A stretch of 64,000 nucleotides of DNA from Pomphorhynchus laevis (GCA_012934845.2 WNNJ02002034.1:19483-83482), one strand, 5' to 3'; shown: positions 22,552-34,080, counted from the stretch's first letter. The notes: generated by a model from the letters alone, not told the origin. Numbers and translations: made by a program.

Positions 22552-23523
22552 TTATTGATCTAATATCTCATACGGATAATTTGGATGTTTCAAAAAACAC
22601 TTCAGCTGGTAGTAACGGAAACGTTTATTAATGCTTGCAATCGACTCCATTACCCATTGAGGAAGATTTGGTAAATTGGCAGCATCCAAGTTTTCTTTCA
22701 GTCTTTCATTACTGACACTTTTTATTATAATAACAATATTTCTCTGGAGGACCCATTTGATAATTACCTTCGCAGGAGTCCAACTCTTGTAGGATGATGA
22801 TGGATCAGAATTTAGCTTATTACATATGTTAAGTATTGTTTCGTCTTTTAGAACGACTGGGTCAGTCGGTTTTCTCCAAGGTCTATCGCTTGATCCAAAT
22901 GGTGCATATGCTTCAACAACAATGTTCCGGTCCTGACAAAATTTCACCAGATTCCATTCCGGACAATAAGGATTTATTTCTATTTGATTCACCTCTGGCC
23001 AAATATGGCCACCTTCATCGTACAATCGTTGTAATTGATGTTCGTTAAAATTGCTCACACCAAGTGATTTTACTTTGCCCGACGATTTGCACTCTTGCAT
23101 TTCTTTCCAAGTTACAACATAATCTTTGTCTAGTGGTATAACATAGCCATCTTTGTCTAGTGGAATGTTTACACCTTCTTTATATGAAAATGCCATTGGC
23201 CAATGCATTAAGTATAGGTCAAAATAATTTACGCCCACATTAGTTAACTGTTCATCTAAAGCCTCCAAAACTTTGTGATGATGGGAACACGATAACTTGT
23301 TAGTAATGAAAATATCTTCCCTCGGAATGTTAATTTGACTAATTGCTTGCTTTATTAGTTTCTCATTTTCGTAAATAAATGCCAAATCCAAATGTCGATA
23401 TCCCAATAGTAAAGCCTGTTTAACCGCATTTACCAACTGTTGAGTTTTGTCTTTAAAGGTACCCAGGGTAATTTTAGGTATACATTTACCATTTAGTAGT
23501 TTGAGACAATTTTTGTCTGCCAT
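22552..23523 (-). CDS. Aldo-keto reductase, single open exon
   Basis: A 323-residue protein, the usual length for the family, and the only intact non-transposon gene seen. Members are cytosolic NAD(P)H-dependent carbonyl reductases with a TIM-barrel fold. The catalytic tetrad is present: Asp46 and Tyr51 in GYRHLDLAFIYENE, Lys76 in ITNKLS, and His107 in YLMHWPM. Other family marks are LGVSNFNEHQL, EVNQIEINPYCPE, and EAYAPFGSSDRPW. The cofactor-loop motif normally IPKS reads IIKS here (IVIIIKSVSNERLKEN), so Lys and Ser are kept but Pro is lost. The start is chosen because the family motif LLNGKxIPxITLGTF begins at residue 9, and TAG lies just upstream in frame. The stop is TAA. No intron is needed. 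It could be a retrocopy, but no poly-A tract or target duplication is obvious. Substrate cannot be predicted. Confidence 0.93.
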   Translation of the reverse strand: MADKNCLKLLNGKCIPKITLGTFKDKTQQLVNAVKQALLLGYRHLDLAFIYENEKLIKQAISQINIPREDIFITNKLSCSHHHKVLEALDEQLTNVGVNYFDLYLMHWPMAFSYKEGVNIPLDKDGYVIPLDKDYVVTWKEMQECKSSGKVKSLGVSNFNEHQLQRLYDEGGHIWPEVNQIEINPYCPEWNLVKFCQDRNIVVEAYAPFGSSDRPWRKPTDPVVLKDETILNICNKLNSDPSSSYKSWTPAKVIIKWVLQRNIVIIIKSVSNERLKENLDAANLPNLPQWVMESIASINKRFRYYQLKCFLKHPNYPYEILDQ

Positions 23524-23925
23524 CTAACAATTTTTTAAATATAGAATGAACTTGCCACATTCTATTATATTTTTATTGAATTCTTTTATCCATAATTCAT
23601 AATTGCATATATATTTTATTTTAAGCTTATAATCCAATTGTCATGTTAGTTGAATATGTAGAAGATAATGTGTGGAAAAATTATTACCAAATGATAATTT
23701 TTTAGATTTTATTAAATCCTTTACCTTTTTATAAAAAGTTAAATCCTTTAAGTTTTTTATTTCACATTTTCGTAAATTCATATTCTATGAAGGTTATAAA
23801 TTAATCAGTAATATAAGTGATACCATAAGAAAGGATACTTTCATAAAAATTTATATCTAAATTGTTTAATAAAATTCTTTGTTCTTTTTGTTTAAGCTAT
23901 AGCTTTAGCTACTCGAACGATCAAA
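23524..23925. other. 5' flank of the aldo-keto reductase
   Basis: AT-rich, non-coding. It would contain the promoter, but no core promoter motif stands out above base composition. Confidence 0.4.
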
Positions 23926-24200
23926 TCAGCTAAGTCAACGTATTAAATATAATTATAAAATAAAAAATAAATAAAAATTATAATGTTAAATCAATAAATC
24001 AAAATGTAAGAGCTAGATAAAAAATTATAAATAATTGTTATAAAATTTTATAACTTATATCAAGTTAAAATAGCAAATTGAAATTTAAAATAAAAGTCAA
24101 TTTTTTAGGAATTGACTGATTACTAACAGACTTTGCATCAGAATAAGAATTAGAGGTTATCAGGGGAACATCTATGCTATCAGGTTTCGGCCCCTATTCC
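23926..24200 (+). repeat. Naiad-like PLE 3' UTR copy
   Basis: Begins near AAGTCAACGTATTAAATATA. It carries the AT-rich body and then AGGAATTGACTGATTACTAACAG, CATCAGAATAAGAATTAGAGGTT and part of the terminal hairpin (CTATGCTATCAGGTTTCGGCCCC). Same orientation as the copy at 25,688-25,915. The two flank the inverted PLE fragment between them as direct repeats. Confidence 0.7.
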
Positions 24201-24239
24201 TCGTTGGGGGCGTCATTTCGGCCTCTATTATTACGTACA

Positions 24240-25445
24240 GATATGTAATAATTACAAATTACATATGTCTGATAGAATTACATTCGAATGAAAATAAACA
24301 TTTGTTTTTCTGGCAAAATCCATTCGATAAAAAGCTTAAGACAATATTTTCTTTAAATTTTCGACGACGCAGTCGTCCTAATCAGAAACTAAAAATTTTA
24401 CAAATTGAGACAATTTATGACGAAAGCATTTCCTGAAAGAATTTGAGTGAAAAATAAGATTTCATTTAAAATTTGACTTCCAATTCCAGTGTGTGTTTGA
24501 TGACGTTGCTAGTTTATTTTCGTGCGCCGAGGACGGAATTTTTAGAATCCAATTGTCTTTATTGCCTTCCATTGGGAACGCGTCGGCACGTATATGTATC
24601 GATTATTTTATTAGGCGTCGGCTAAGTAAGGAATCTCTCTCTATCACTCAGGCGGCATCGAAATTAATTGAATGATATTTGGATATCATATGATTTAGCA
24701 GGGATGACAAGTGTTCTCTCTTAATTCCTGTCTTATGTTGGTATATTCGTTTACTTAGACCTTGTTTTATCTGTTCGATGTAAGATTAAGGACAATCTTT
24801 GCAAGGAATTTCATATACCACATTAGAATTTGTTTGACGAGGTTTTCGTTTAAAGATCCCAGCTAGAGTCGCGCCTTTCTTCAAATAAGGTATTACTCGC
24901 TTTTTCGCCTGTTGTCAGATTTCTTGATAGAAACGTGTGTGATCATCGACGCTCGCTATTATCGTTTGAACAAAGAGTCTGTTTAATTTATTTTTATCGT
25001 GCGAAACAGGCGATATGAGTGCTTGTTCCCATGCCTGTCGAATTACTTTTGGAGGAAATCCATATTGTAGCATGTTGTACCAAATTGCCTGCGTTTCGAA
25101 ATCGATGTCATCTTGATGGCCGACGCCTAATAAAAGAATCGATACATATACGTGCCGACGCGTGCATAATGGAAGGCAATATGGACAATTGGATTCTAAA
25201 AATTCCGTTATCGGTGCACGAAAATAAACTAGCAACGTCATCAAAAACACACTGGAATTGGAAGTCAAATTTTAAATGAAATCTTATTTTTCACTCAAAT
25301 TCTTCCAGGAAATATTTTCGTCATAAATTGTCTCAATTTGTAAAAATTTTAGTTTCTGATGAGAACGACTGCGTCGTCGAAAATTTAAAGAAAATATTGT
25401 CTTAAGTTTTTTATCGAATGGATTTTGCCAGAAACTAAATATTAC
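24240..25445 (-). mobile_element. Canonical PLE fragment in inverted-repeat arrangement
   Basis: Two arms of about 330-350 bp (24,290-24,645 and 25,118-25,440) are inverted copies of each other, about 90-95 percent alike by eye, with a spacer of about 475 bp. Each arm holds a PLE-like RT motif A region (FDVxSLF-like). The spacer on the minus strand continues the element. It reads QYGFPPKVIRQAW (about 25,080), then VVYEIPCKDC...SYIEQ and LSKRIYQHKTGIKREHLSSLLNH (about 24,830-24,700). These are the GIY-YIG nuclease of canonical C-terminal-EN PLEs. Several stops and frame changes are present. Complex inverted insertions are known for PLEs. Confidence 0.75.
25356..25382 (+). ncRNA. Hammerhead-ribozyme-like core in a PLE arm
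   Basis: CTGATGA is followed by GA, a perfect 5-bp stem (ACGAC/GTCGT) with loop TGC, then CGAAA. This equals the conserved hammerhead core plus stem II. Canonical PLEs are known to carry hammerhead motifs. I could not find convincing stems I and III or the cleavage site around it, so activity is doubtful. The opposite arm (24,361-24,388, minus strand) has the same structure with CTGATTA. Confidence 0.4.
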
Positions 25446-25687
25446 ATATCTATACATATACTTGCATATATTTACATATACGCATTTACAATTATTTTAA
25501 ATGTCATACATAATTCTTGGACTCGTTTATTATGTGTTCATATATTTTCATATTTATCGACTTATGAAAAGTCGGTAAATAAAAAAGTAATTTCCTTTTC
25601 CTACTTAAGAAAATCAAAAACAGAAACGAAAGTTTATAGACGACAATATGATATTAAAACTAAAACTGAATAACGGGTAAAAATCAA

Positions 25688-25915
25688 ATCAGTTAACTGA
25701 GTCTGTATATTTAATATAGTTATAAAATTATAAAAAATAATAATGCTAAATCAAAATTTAATACTAAATAATTATAAATAATTGTTAAAAAAATTTATAT
25801 AAATTATATCAAGTTAAAATGAAAAAATTGAAATTTAAAATAAAAGCTAATTTTTTAGGAATTGACTAATAAACAACATACGTTGTATCAGAATAAGGAT
25901 TAGTAGCAGAATCGT
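25688..25915 (+). repeat. Naiad-like PLE 3' UTR copy
   Basis: Starts CTGAGTCTGTATATTTAATATAG and runs through AGGAATTGACTAATAAACAAC to CAGAATAAGGATTAG. The terminal hairpin is missing. See the copy at 23,926 for the matching flank. Confidence 0.7.
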
Positions 25916-25929
25916 AGGAGAATATCATC

Positions 25930-26165
25930 CAGCTTTGTCAACATTCCAATCAAAATTGTACAGATAAATTGCTAATAATAATCGTTAAATTGCAACGAAT
26001 AATCAACGTTGGTATCTGGTGCCACATACAATACATAGGTGAATAAAGTCGCTCTATAATCGCGAACGTTTAAATAACCGACGTGCACATATTAAAAAAG
26101 GACATGCTATGTAAGATGCTGTTGTACAATATTTCTCACAGCACAATGTAAACTAATAAATAAAT
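25930..26165 (+). mobile_element. PLE GIY-YIG nuclease fragment
   Basis: Plus-strand frames read C-H-I-Q-Y-I-G-E near 26,010-26,040. A neighbouring frame continues RSLYNRERLNNRRAHIKKGHAM and DAVVQYFSQHN (about 26,045-26,150). YIGE followed by R-x-RLNNHRxxI and a late HN match the GIY-YIG domain of PLEs. No RT is attached, so which PLE type it belonged to is open. Confidence 0.5.
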
Positions 26166-26214
26166 AAAGATTCAAATAAATAACAACCAACAGGTAAGAC
26201 AGTCTAATTAATGA

Positions 26215-29200
26215 TAACGTTGCTTTTTGAGCTTTTTTATTTTAATTAATTGGAACAGCAGCAGTCTTCAGCAATACAATTCACGGCCTCAGGTCCAGTG
26301 GGATTTAAGTCTCGGGCCGCACCAGCGCGCCGCCTTCCAACTAAACCATACGGGGTTTCTCACCCCCCCTAAGAGTCCAGTCGAGGCGGAATATGGTGGG
26401 TAATCGCGAGATTAGGAGCTTGAGAAACCTTAGTCTTTGTCTATTGGACATTCTCTAGTGAAGAAGACTTATCCCGAGATAGCCCAAGTATACCAAAGGC
26501 GCACCTGGGATTTTCCAATCAATGACAGATGCTGGGCCCGTTTCAGATACCACCTAGCTCTCTTCAGGATACGTTTAAGTCTATTAAGATCAGCTTTTGC
26601 GGACCAATTCACCGTAACAGTGAACCCCAGATATTTTACTCGATTCGTGAAGATGGGGAGTGGTTGATGCTGCAAAATGGAGGAGAGTGCAGAGAGTGCT
26701 AGTCACTTAAGCTTCGTTTTTTTGAGGGGGGGGGCAGGGGAGCCATAAAAGACGACCACCTGCGATTTATTGGAGTCTAAAATAAGATGGATGTGTATAA
26801 CTGATCTTTTAATCTTAAAAAGAAACGGCTGATGTCGGAGACTACATCTATGCACCTGCATCCATAAAGCAGATATGTAGTATCATCAGCATATACCACG
26901 AGATGACGATCACGCTTAAAAGCTTTGAATATAACAATAAAGGCAGCAAAATATAAGATAGGAGAAAGTAGGGAGCCTTGAGGCACACCTGTAATAGGGT
27001 AGAACTGACGTGCATCAGTGTCATCTACATAGTAGAACCGCTTGGTGTACAGCAATATCTTCACACTGTTAACAATTCTCGCAAGCACCCACGAGAGACC
27101 TGAGAGAGGAGATAACAAACGGAATGGAAATGCGGTCAAATGCAGCAGAAAAATAAAGAAAAACAGCAACAGCAAGTCAAAGACTGTTATCCTGACAAAA
27201 CTGATGCACTTCACCAATTGCTGAATGCATCGAGCACCCTTTGACGAGCCCATGAAAATTCGATGGGATTAAGTTACGCCTACTTAAATAGTCGCGGTAT
27301 CTACACGCTAGCGCTTTTCGTAAATGGATATGAGGGAATTTTGAATCGAAATGGGCGGCAGGTCTTTGGGACATTAGACCGATTTTTTCTTTGGTTAAAA
27401 TATACGTCGGCTACAATTGATGCCGACTCCATCGGATTGTGAGGCTAAAAGCATTATGACTGCAACTTCTCATTTTTGATCGTCTGTCAAAAGCTGATAA
27501 ACTCAAGAAGAGAGTGGAGCGACGAATTTAGAGATGCCCGGAAGTGGGCCCCAGGAGTTAAGGATATCCGTAACAGATAAGTCCCTGCTCCTGAAGTCAC
27601 CCAAGGCGAGATTGGCTGGTAGAAAGCGTGGCTCCATAATTATATAGGGCTAGTGACTCCTCCAAAACTTTGTCAATGCCTATACTACCGATCTAACCCG
27701 AGGCTATTTTCCTCTAACAGACAAACTTCTCCGTCTTGAATATCTTCCAAAAGGAAGACTGGGAAGGGTTTAAGCGAGCAATGCTCGCACTATCCTCACT
27801 CAGCTAAAAACTATATCTAGAGCTCGAATATTCATTCGAGAAGATCTGTTTGGCGGAAACAGATAGATTGGGGATGTGTAACATTTCAGCTAGTATCTTG
27901 AGTTTTGTTCGAGTGGGATTGTATAAGCGACCTCTTTAGATAGTTAAGAGGAACATGGTAGCTTGCGATGCGAGGTAGGAATTGAATTCGGTGAAACTCG
28001 CATTCTCTATCCGGGGAAGAGTTGAATAGCTGCTCCAAAGAAGGCCACTCTGATGGGATCAAAGTGAAATCTCCTTCTAAGCAACGTATCATCATCTAAC
28101 CGCCAGCAAATTAGGTCATGAGAGGTGGTCAGCTGTTGGCGCGACTGCTCAGTACAGATGGGTTTCAACAACCACATAATATGTAGCAGTAGTATGTCTA
28201 GGAGCGAATTTGTGTTAGAGCAATGAAAAATAGGGGATTGTGGTTTGTGAATAAGATAGTCGTTCCTGGATCTGCGGAGTGCTGAATTGATACAACGACC
28301 AGTCGTTGAAGTCACCAAGTAACATGTCATAACCGTTACCTAATATACGATCCAGGATGTCACGGATCTTGTTAATTTCTCCTGGCCGGATATAGACATT
28401 GGTTATGCTGATACGCTTACCATTCTTACAGAGTGATATAACTAAGCAAGATAGAGCTGGACAAGAATAGTTTAATAAGATGGATGATCTTAAGGAGCTC
28501 TTCACTAGGGTTAAAAGACCTTGAGATAAAGAGGATTGAAGACGGCTATGTACGGAGTAAAGTGGATATATATATGTGTGCTTTGAGATAGATTGAGTAA
28601 TGTCATGTGGAGAGGGATAGACCGCGTCTCTTGAATAACTATAGCATCCGCATCTCTACCAGATATAAGGCTAAGGGCGGAAGCACCTCCCGAATTCCAC
28701 TAAAGGATATTGAGTGAAAAAGGCCCTTAATTACTGTCCATTGCGTAAGTGTTACCGGAGTGGGACGCCCTTCACCTAGTCACAACTAGAGGCGGAAAGG
28801 TCGCCCTTATCGCTTCCAGTCACGACAGATATAGTCGATTGCCAACGAGCGATATCTACATCTCCCTAGGTACGGGCCGCCATTTCACAGTCCTTTCCTT
28901 TTCGGGATAGCTTAAGAGAGGATAGGCTTTTTGTCGAGGCTACACAACGCTTTTTAGGCATGAGGACTCTCTTAGTTGTGGTCTTAGACGTTGATGAAGA
29001 CGGACTCTGTGCCGCATAAGCAACCTTTGCCGTTAATATAAGAATCAACTCCTCCAACTTATTAATGGATGCTTGATGATTGTCATCAATTAATCTAAAG
29101 ATGTCCAGTCAAACATCATCTTGTCAGCATTACAAGTTTCGGCGAAGTTAGACGGCATCGCCGGATCACCACAATGCTTCTTCTTGTAGTCTTTAAAACT

Positions 29201-30055
29201 ACTGCATTTGCGGGACCACGTAGGGTGGTCCCCAGCAATTCAAACAATGCGTGAACTATCACATTTATCAGTGTGTTCGTTCTCCAAACCACATACCCCA
29301 CATGAACAGGCATAAGACATCCTGACTCCCAATGCCCCCATTTATGGCAGTTGTTGCAATGGGGTAGGTCAGGTGGCCTGTATCTATTAGCGTAAACAAA
29401 AGGTTATGTCAAAGGAAGGGGTTAAAAATCGATTTCGCGAGGCATTCGGCAACATCTACAGAGTTGGGACAAAAGGCCACTGGAATAGGCAGGCCGTTCC
29501 TTCCCGTAATAAAGCGGATGTTGGTCAATTTGTGCTGATGTTCTAGGATCTGAATATCATCTGCCGGCAGGAAGGACGGTATATTAGAAATTTTTACAGA
29601 CGCCTGGATAGGCTTGATAGAGACTGTGCCGGAGGTTGAATGGCTTTCATTGAAGAATTCTAAATATGCAATAGCCAAGTCGGGGTGCAATAAGAGATCG
29701 GCACCTCTGCTTCAAAATATCTGATTGAATTAAAAATTACCCTTTGCTTATAGAGCTCTGAAAAACTCGTTAAAAACTTGTTAAATATGTTTTGTCTTTC
29801 TATAGGTTCTAGAAATTTGATGTTCACTAAATTAGCTAATTTAGGGCGCAGGGGAAGTGCCCTCTGTTCCATTATAGAGTCTGCACATAAATCCCTTACC
29901 TTTGTTGAAGAAGAAAGATTAACTTGATACTTTTTATTACCGGTTTTTTCTTGAATTTCGTTGTTTCTCATTATTTTAAACAATTCCTTATATGATCGTC
30001 CGACGTTCACTTTTTCGTTCATACACGCTCTATCAAATTTGATCATTAAACTTAC
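26215..30055 (-). mobile_element. LINE family D, copy D2 (I/Jockey-like), decayed
   Basis: ORF1 spans about 30,046-28,870. It has an RRM-like region (PIQASVKISNIPSFLPADDI) and three CCHC knuckles (CNNCHKWGHWESGC, CGVCGLENEHTDKC, DHPTWSRKC at about 29,350-29,190). ORF2 begins with the APE EN (GKRISITNVYIRPGE...MLLGDFND, about 28,430-28,310). It goes on to the RT: LVKGCSMHSAIGEVHQFCQ (about 27,250), motif A VFLDFSxAFD-like (about 27,170), motif B GVPQGSLLSPILYF (about 26,975), motif C YADDTTYLL (about 26,890). The C-terminal region VKYLGFTVTVNWSAKADLNRLKRIL is at about 26,630-26,560. The 3' tail ends near 26,215 with A-rich sequence. Many frame changes. Confidence 0.85.
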
Positions 30056-30364
30056 AATGTTAACTGATTGTAAACTTCTCGATAACTACAGTGAAATTCA
30101 AACAGCAGTGAAAGCAGATGCTTATCAGTTGCAATAACAAAATAATTGAAATGTACAAAATGTGCGTCGGAGGTTCAAACGATTCTACTTTTCCTGAAAA
30201 TAATGCTGCAAATGGTAAGATTTTTAGCAGTTCTGATACGGAGAAAGACACAGAGGTAAGAGACTTGTTGCCTAACTTTTCTACAGATATGGGGGGTACT
30301 ACCCTCCCTGCATGAATATGATAGATTTTTCGGCAAAAATCTAGCCCATCTGGGCAATTTACAG

Positions 30365-31173
30365 TTGAAATCAATACAAGCAACCCTTAAAATATCAAAT
30401 GTCTCTCACCTTCTGGAGGTAGAGGACGTGTGTGAATTAAAATCGAAGTACAATCTGCTTTCAGTACGATTCGTCAAATCTAAAGCGGGACAAGATCTTC
30501 CAATTGCATTCCGCATCGTGGATATTGACCAAACCCCTTCTTGGGGTACAACTTAAAGTTTACATTGATAGAAAAGGACAACTGGACATACTCCCACTGC
30601 AATGTCTGCCACTTGTGGGGGCACTGGGGGTCGACCTGTTCATCGACGAGAATATGTGGAGTTTGCGGTAGTGACTCCTGCAATTTCCTACTTAAGGGGG
30701 AGAAATGTACGGCTCCCCCAGTCTGCCGTAACTGCACCCGTGCCCATCCTTTCTGGTCCAGACGTTGTAAACATTTCAAGGCTTACCAAAGGACTTTTTC
30801 GGGTCTTTCGAACAATACTAAATCCGCTACTGACTTCTCTACTGTTACTGCTTCTTCTGACAAAATGTCCAATAAAGACATACTTCAACTTATAGATTCA
30901 AACAAAAAATTTATTTTGGCCCAGATGGAGAAGATGATCGCTCCTCTGGTATCTGCACTTCTGGAAACTTCCAATACTAAGGCGTTGCCGGAACTTGCCT
31001 TACCTTACTCAAATAAACGAGCGGCTTCTGCTCGGACAGTTCCCCCTCTAAAAGTTAGAAAGCTACTCAAGCAGATGGTCGCCTCAGTCCCGGAAAATGA
31101 AGATATTGCCCAGGGGGTTCCGACCCTGGATGGGGCGGGGCTAGTAGTGGGAAGGGTAACCTTCCTGATCTAG
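30365..31173 (+). pseudogene. LINE D1 ORF1: RRM-like region plus CCHC knuckles
   Basis: SIQATLKISNVSHLLEVEDV...LPIAFRIVD forms the N-terminal RRM-like part. After a frame change at about 30,540 come zinc knuckles: CNVCHLWGHWGSTC, CGVCGSDSC...C, and CRNCTRAHPFWSRRC (about 30,600-30,775). Triple CCHC knuckles are typical of ORF1 of I/Jockey-type LINEs, where the protein binds element RNA. The C-terminal 120 residues are low in similarity (SNKDILQLIDSNKKFILAQMEKM may be helical). Confidence 0.7.
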
Positions 31174-31189
31174 CTCTGTCTAGGTTGGC

Positions 31190-33483
31190 TTCATCCGTCC
31201 AACTTATCTGACAGGACATTACTCGATTTATCCCAAAGCATATTTGTTCCCACTATACTCCGTACATAACCCCACCTCATTCCTCTTCATCTTAAGGACT
31301 CTTAACCTTAGTTAAGTGCTCATTAAGACCCTCCCTCTTGCTAAATTACTCTTGTCCAGCCCTGTCTTGTTTGGTAGTTCACTCGTTAAGAACGGTAAAC
31401 GCCTCAGTCTAGCCAATGTCTACATCCGGCCAGGCGAGATTCACAAGAACCAGACCTCCTGGACGGTATTATTGATAGCGGCTATGACATGGTACTTGGT
31501 GACCTCAACGACAGAACTGGTCGTTGGATTAATGCAGGACTCCGCAGAGCCAGGAACGGTTATCTTATTCACAAACCACCGTCCCCCACCTTTCATTGCA
31601 CATCAACAAATTCACTCCTCGACTTATTTCTGCTCCATGAGAGGTGGTTGTTAAAACCCTTCTGTACGGAGCAGTCGCGACAACATCTGTCCACCTCTCA
31701 TGATCTAATCCGTCGGAGGATAGAAGAGGATACGCTGCTTCGTAGAAGATTTTACTTTGACCCGATTAGAGTATTTTTTTCCAGGCAGCTATCCAACGCT
31801 TCCCCCGAATTGGGAATGAGAGTTTAACCGAATTTGATTCCTACCTCTCTTCACAAGCCACCGCGTTGCTTTCGACAACCTATAAAGGTCGCATTTTCAG
31901 TCCCACTACGACAAAACTCAAGGTCCTAGCTAAACTGCTGAACCTCCCTAATCTCTCTGCTTCCGGCAGACAGACCCTCTCGAATGAATTCTGGCGCACC
32001 AGATATTGGTTCCAGCTGAGTCGAGATAGGGCGAGTATTGCTTGTCTTAACCCTTCTCAGTCTTCCTTTTGGAAGATATTCAATAAGAAATTTGTTTGTT
32101 GGAAGGATAGGGCTTTGGGTTTGATCGGTAGTATAGGCCTTGGAAAGGTTTTGGAGGAATCACTAGCCCAACACAACTATGGAGCCACGCAATCACCTCA
32201 ACCAATCCAGCCTAGGGGAGACTTCAGGAGTAGGGATTTATCTGTCACATATATTCTTAACGCCAAGGGGCCTCTTCCGAGCACCTCCAAATCCTTCGCT
32301 CTACTCTCTTCTCGTGTCTGTCAGCTTTTGACAGCCGATCAAAGAGGGGAGATGGCCGTCACAATGCTATAAACCACCCCATCCAATGTGGCCGGCATCA
32401 ATATTATTAAAAGTATTTTTTACCTAAAAAGTATCCGGTATCTTGTCTTAAAGACCTGCGGCCTATTTCGATTCAAAATTCCCTCGTCTCGATCTACGAA
32501 AAAGCGCTTGCGCGTCTAATCCGCGATCATCTGAGTAGGCGAAATTTAATCCCACCTGGTTTCCATGGGTTTGTCAAAGGTCGCTCGGTCCATTCAGCTG
32601 CTGGTAAAGTGCATCGGTTTTGTCAGGAGAACAGTCATCAACTCATTGTGGCTGTTTTCCTTGATTTTTCCGCTGCATTTGACTGCATCTCCATTCATTT
32701 TGTTATCTCTTCTCTCAGGTCCCTCGGGTTGCCTGCGAGAATTGTTAACAGGGTGGAGATACTGCTGTACACCAAGCGATTTTATTACGACGACCCTGAT
32801 GCGCGTCACTTCTACCCTATTACGGGTGTGCCTCAAGGCTCCCCTCTCCTATTTTATATCTTGCTGCCTCCATTAATCTATTCAAAATATTTAAACGTGA
32901 TCAACGTCTAGTGGTGTACGCTGATGACACCACAGCCTTGTTCACTGGACGCAGGTGCAAAGACGTAGTCTCGGACATCAGCAGATTCTTTTTAAGATTA
33001 AAAGACCAGTTGCCCAAGTCCAACCTTGTTGTAAACTCCGCTAAATCGCAGGTGGCCGTCTTTCATGGCACCCCTGCTACAAAGCAAAAACTTAAGAGAT
33101 TAGCACTCTCTGCGCTCTCCTCCATATTTGCCTCTGAACCACTCTCCACCTTCACAAGTCGAGTAAAATACCTGCGGTTCAACGTTACAGTGAACTGGTC
33201 GGCGAAAGCTGACCTAGATAGACTCAAACGTATCCTGAAGAGAGCTATGTGGGCTCTGAAACGGGTCCAGCATCTGTCGTTGATAGGGAAAACCCAGGTG
33301 CGCCTCTGGAGCACTTGGGCTATCTCGGGAGTAGTCTTTTTTTCAAGAGGACGTCCTCCGGAACGAAGGCTAAGATTTCTTAAGCTCCTCGTCTCGCGTT
33401 TACCCAGCAAAGTCCGCACCGATTGGACTCTTCGGGAGGGGGTGAAAGACCCCGGGTGGTTCAATCGGAAGGCGGCGTGTTAG
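31190..33483 (+). pseudogene. LINE D1 ORF2: APE endonuclease-reverse transcriptase
   Basis: EN: NGKRLSLANVYIRPGE (about 31,395), VLGDLND (about 31,492), NSLLDLFLLHERW (about 31,610). RT: DLRPISIQNSLVSIYEKALA (about 32,455), FHGFVKGRSVHSA (about 32,560), motif A VFLDFSAAFDCIS (about 32,655), motif B ITGVPQGSP (about 32,820), and motif C VYADDTTALF (about 32,914). The C-terminal block from 32,911 to 33,483 is open for 190 codons and ends WFNRKAAC. Frame changes at about 31,480, 31,830 and 32,870 disable it. Confidence 0.8.
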
Positions 33484-33640
33484 ATTGGTTGGGGGTCAGA
33501 TCCCTATGGATTTGAGTCCGTAAATGGAATAGAAGACTTACAGAATGAAGATAAAGTAGAAGAAGAGTGAACTTATTTTCTGTTTGTCTAACTGGTGTTT
33601 ATTCCATTTATGTTTTTTATTAATAAAATCTTATTATTAT

Positions 33641-33819
33641 AAGATGCTTATCGCTAATAACAGCATCACCTGATCAAAGCAAATGACAGCGATCGTTTTG
33701 AACTTTTTTACGTAAACTGATTGTTTCAAAGCAAATGACGGCGATCATTTTGAATTTTTTTACGTAAACTGATTGTTTCAAACGAGAACAAATTCATTGA
33801 AAACATCTGATAAAAGCTC
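33641..33819. repeat. 52-bp tandem duplication and flank
   Basis: The block starting CAAAGCAAATGACAGCGATC at 33,675 repeats at 33,727 with three substitutions (period 52 bp). No function is suggested. Confidence 0.8.
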
Positions 33820-34080
33820 TAATGTTTATATGCTACATGGACGATGTGATGATTATAAGGCCAGATTCTAAATATAATTCAATAACATTTTATAGATAAA
33901 TTAAATAAAAAGTGAATAAAATTTACCATTAAATTCCCAAGCATGATCCCATAAAATTTCTAGACACTGAAATTTATTGTACAAACAAGATTATATAGAA
34001 TGCTCAAATGGTGCCAACATTTTTACATCCTAAAAGCTGCCTGTCATGCCGTGCGAATGAAGCACTTAGAATAAAGAAAA
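33820..34080 (+). mobile_element. RT fragment with YMDD, family uncertain
   Basis: The frame at about 33,830 reads CYMDDVMIIRPDSKYNSITFYR, an RT motif C with its following strand. After a frame change come KFLDTEIYCTN and TFLHPKSCL..., reminiscent of the FLDV/HPKS region downstream of motif C in PLE-type RTs. There are no other domains, so the lineage is not certain. Confidence 0.4.

Larger units (their letters stand above)
30056..33640 (+). mobile_element. LINE family D, copy D1, largely complete but broken
   Basis: The plus-strand counterpart of D2, diverging head-to-head from about 30,050. ORF1 (about 30,360-31,173) and ORF2 (about 31,190-33,483) are both recognisable. A 3' tail with AATAAAATC at about 33,630 closes it. 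The first 300 bases (30,060-30,355) are non-coding or decayed. Confidence 0.85.
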
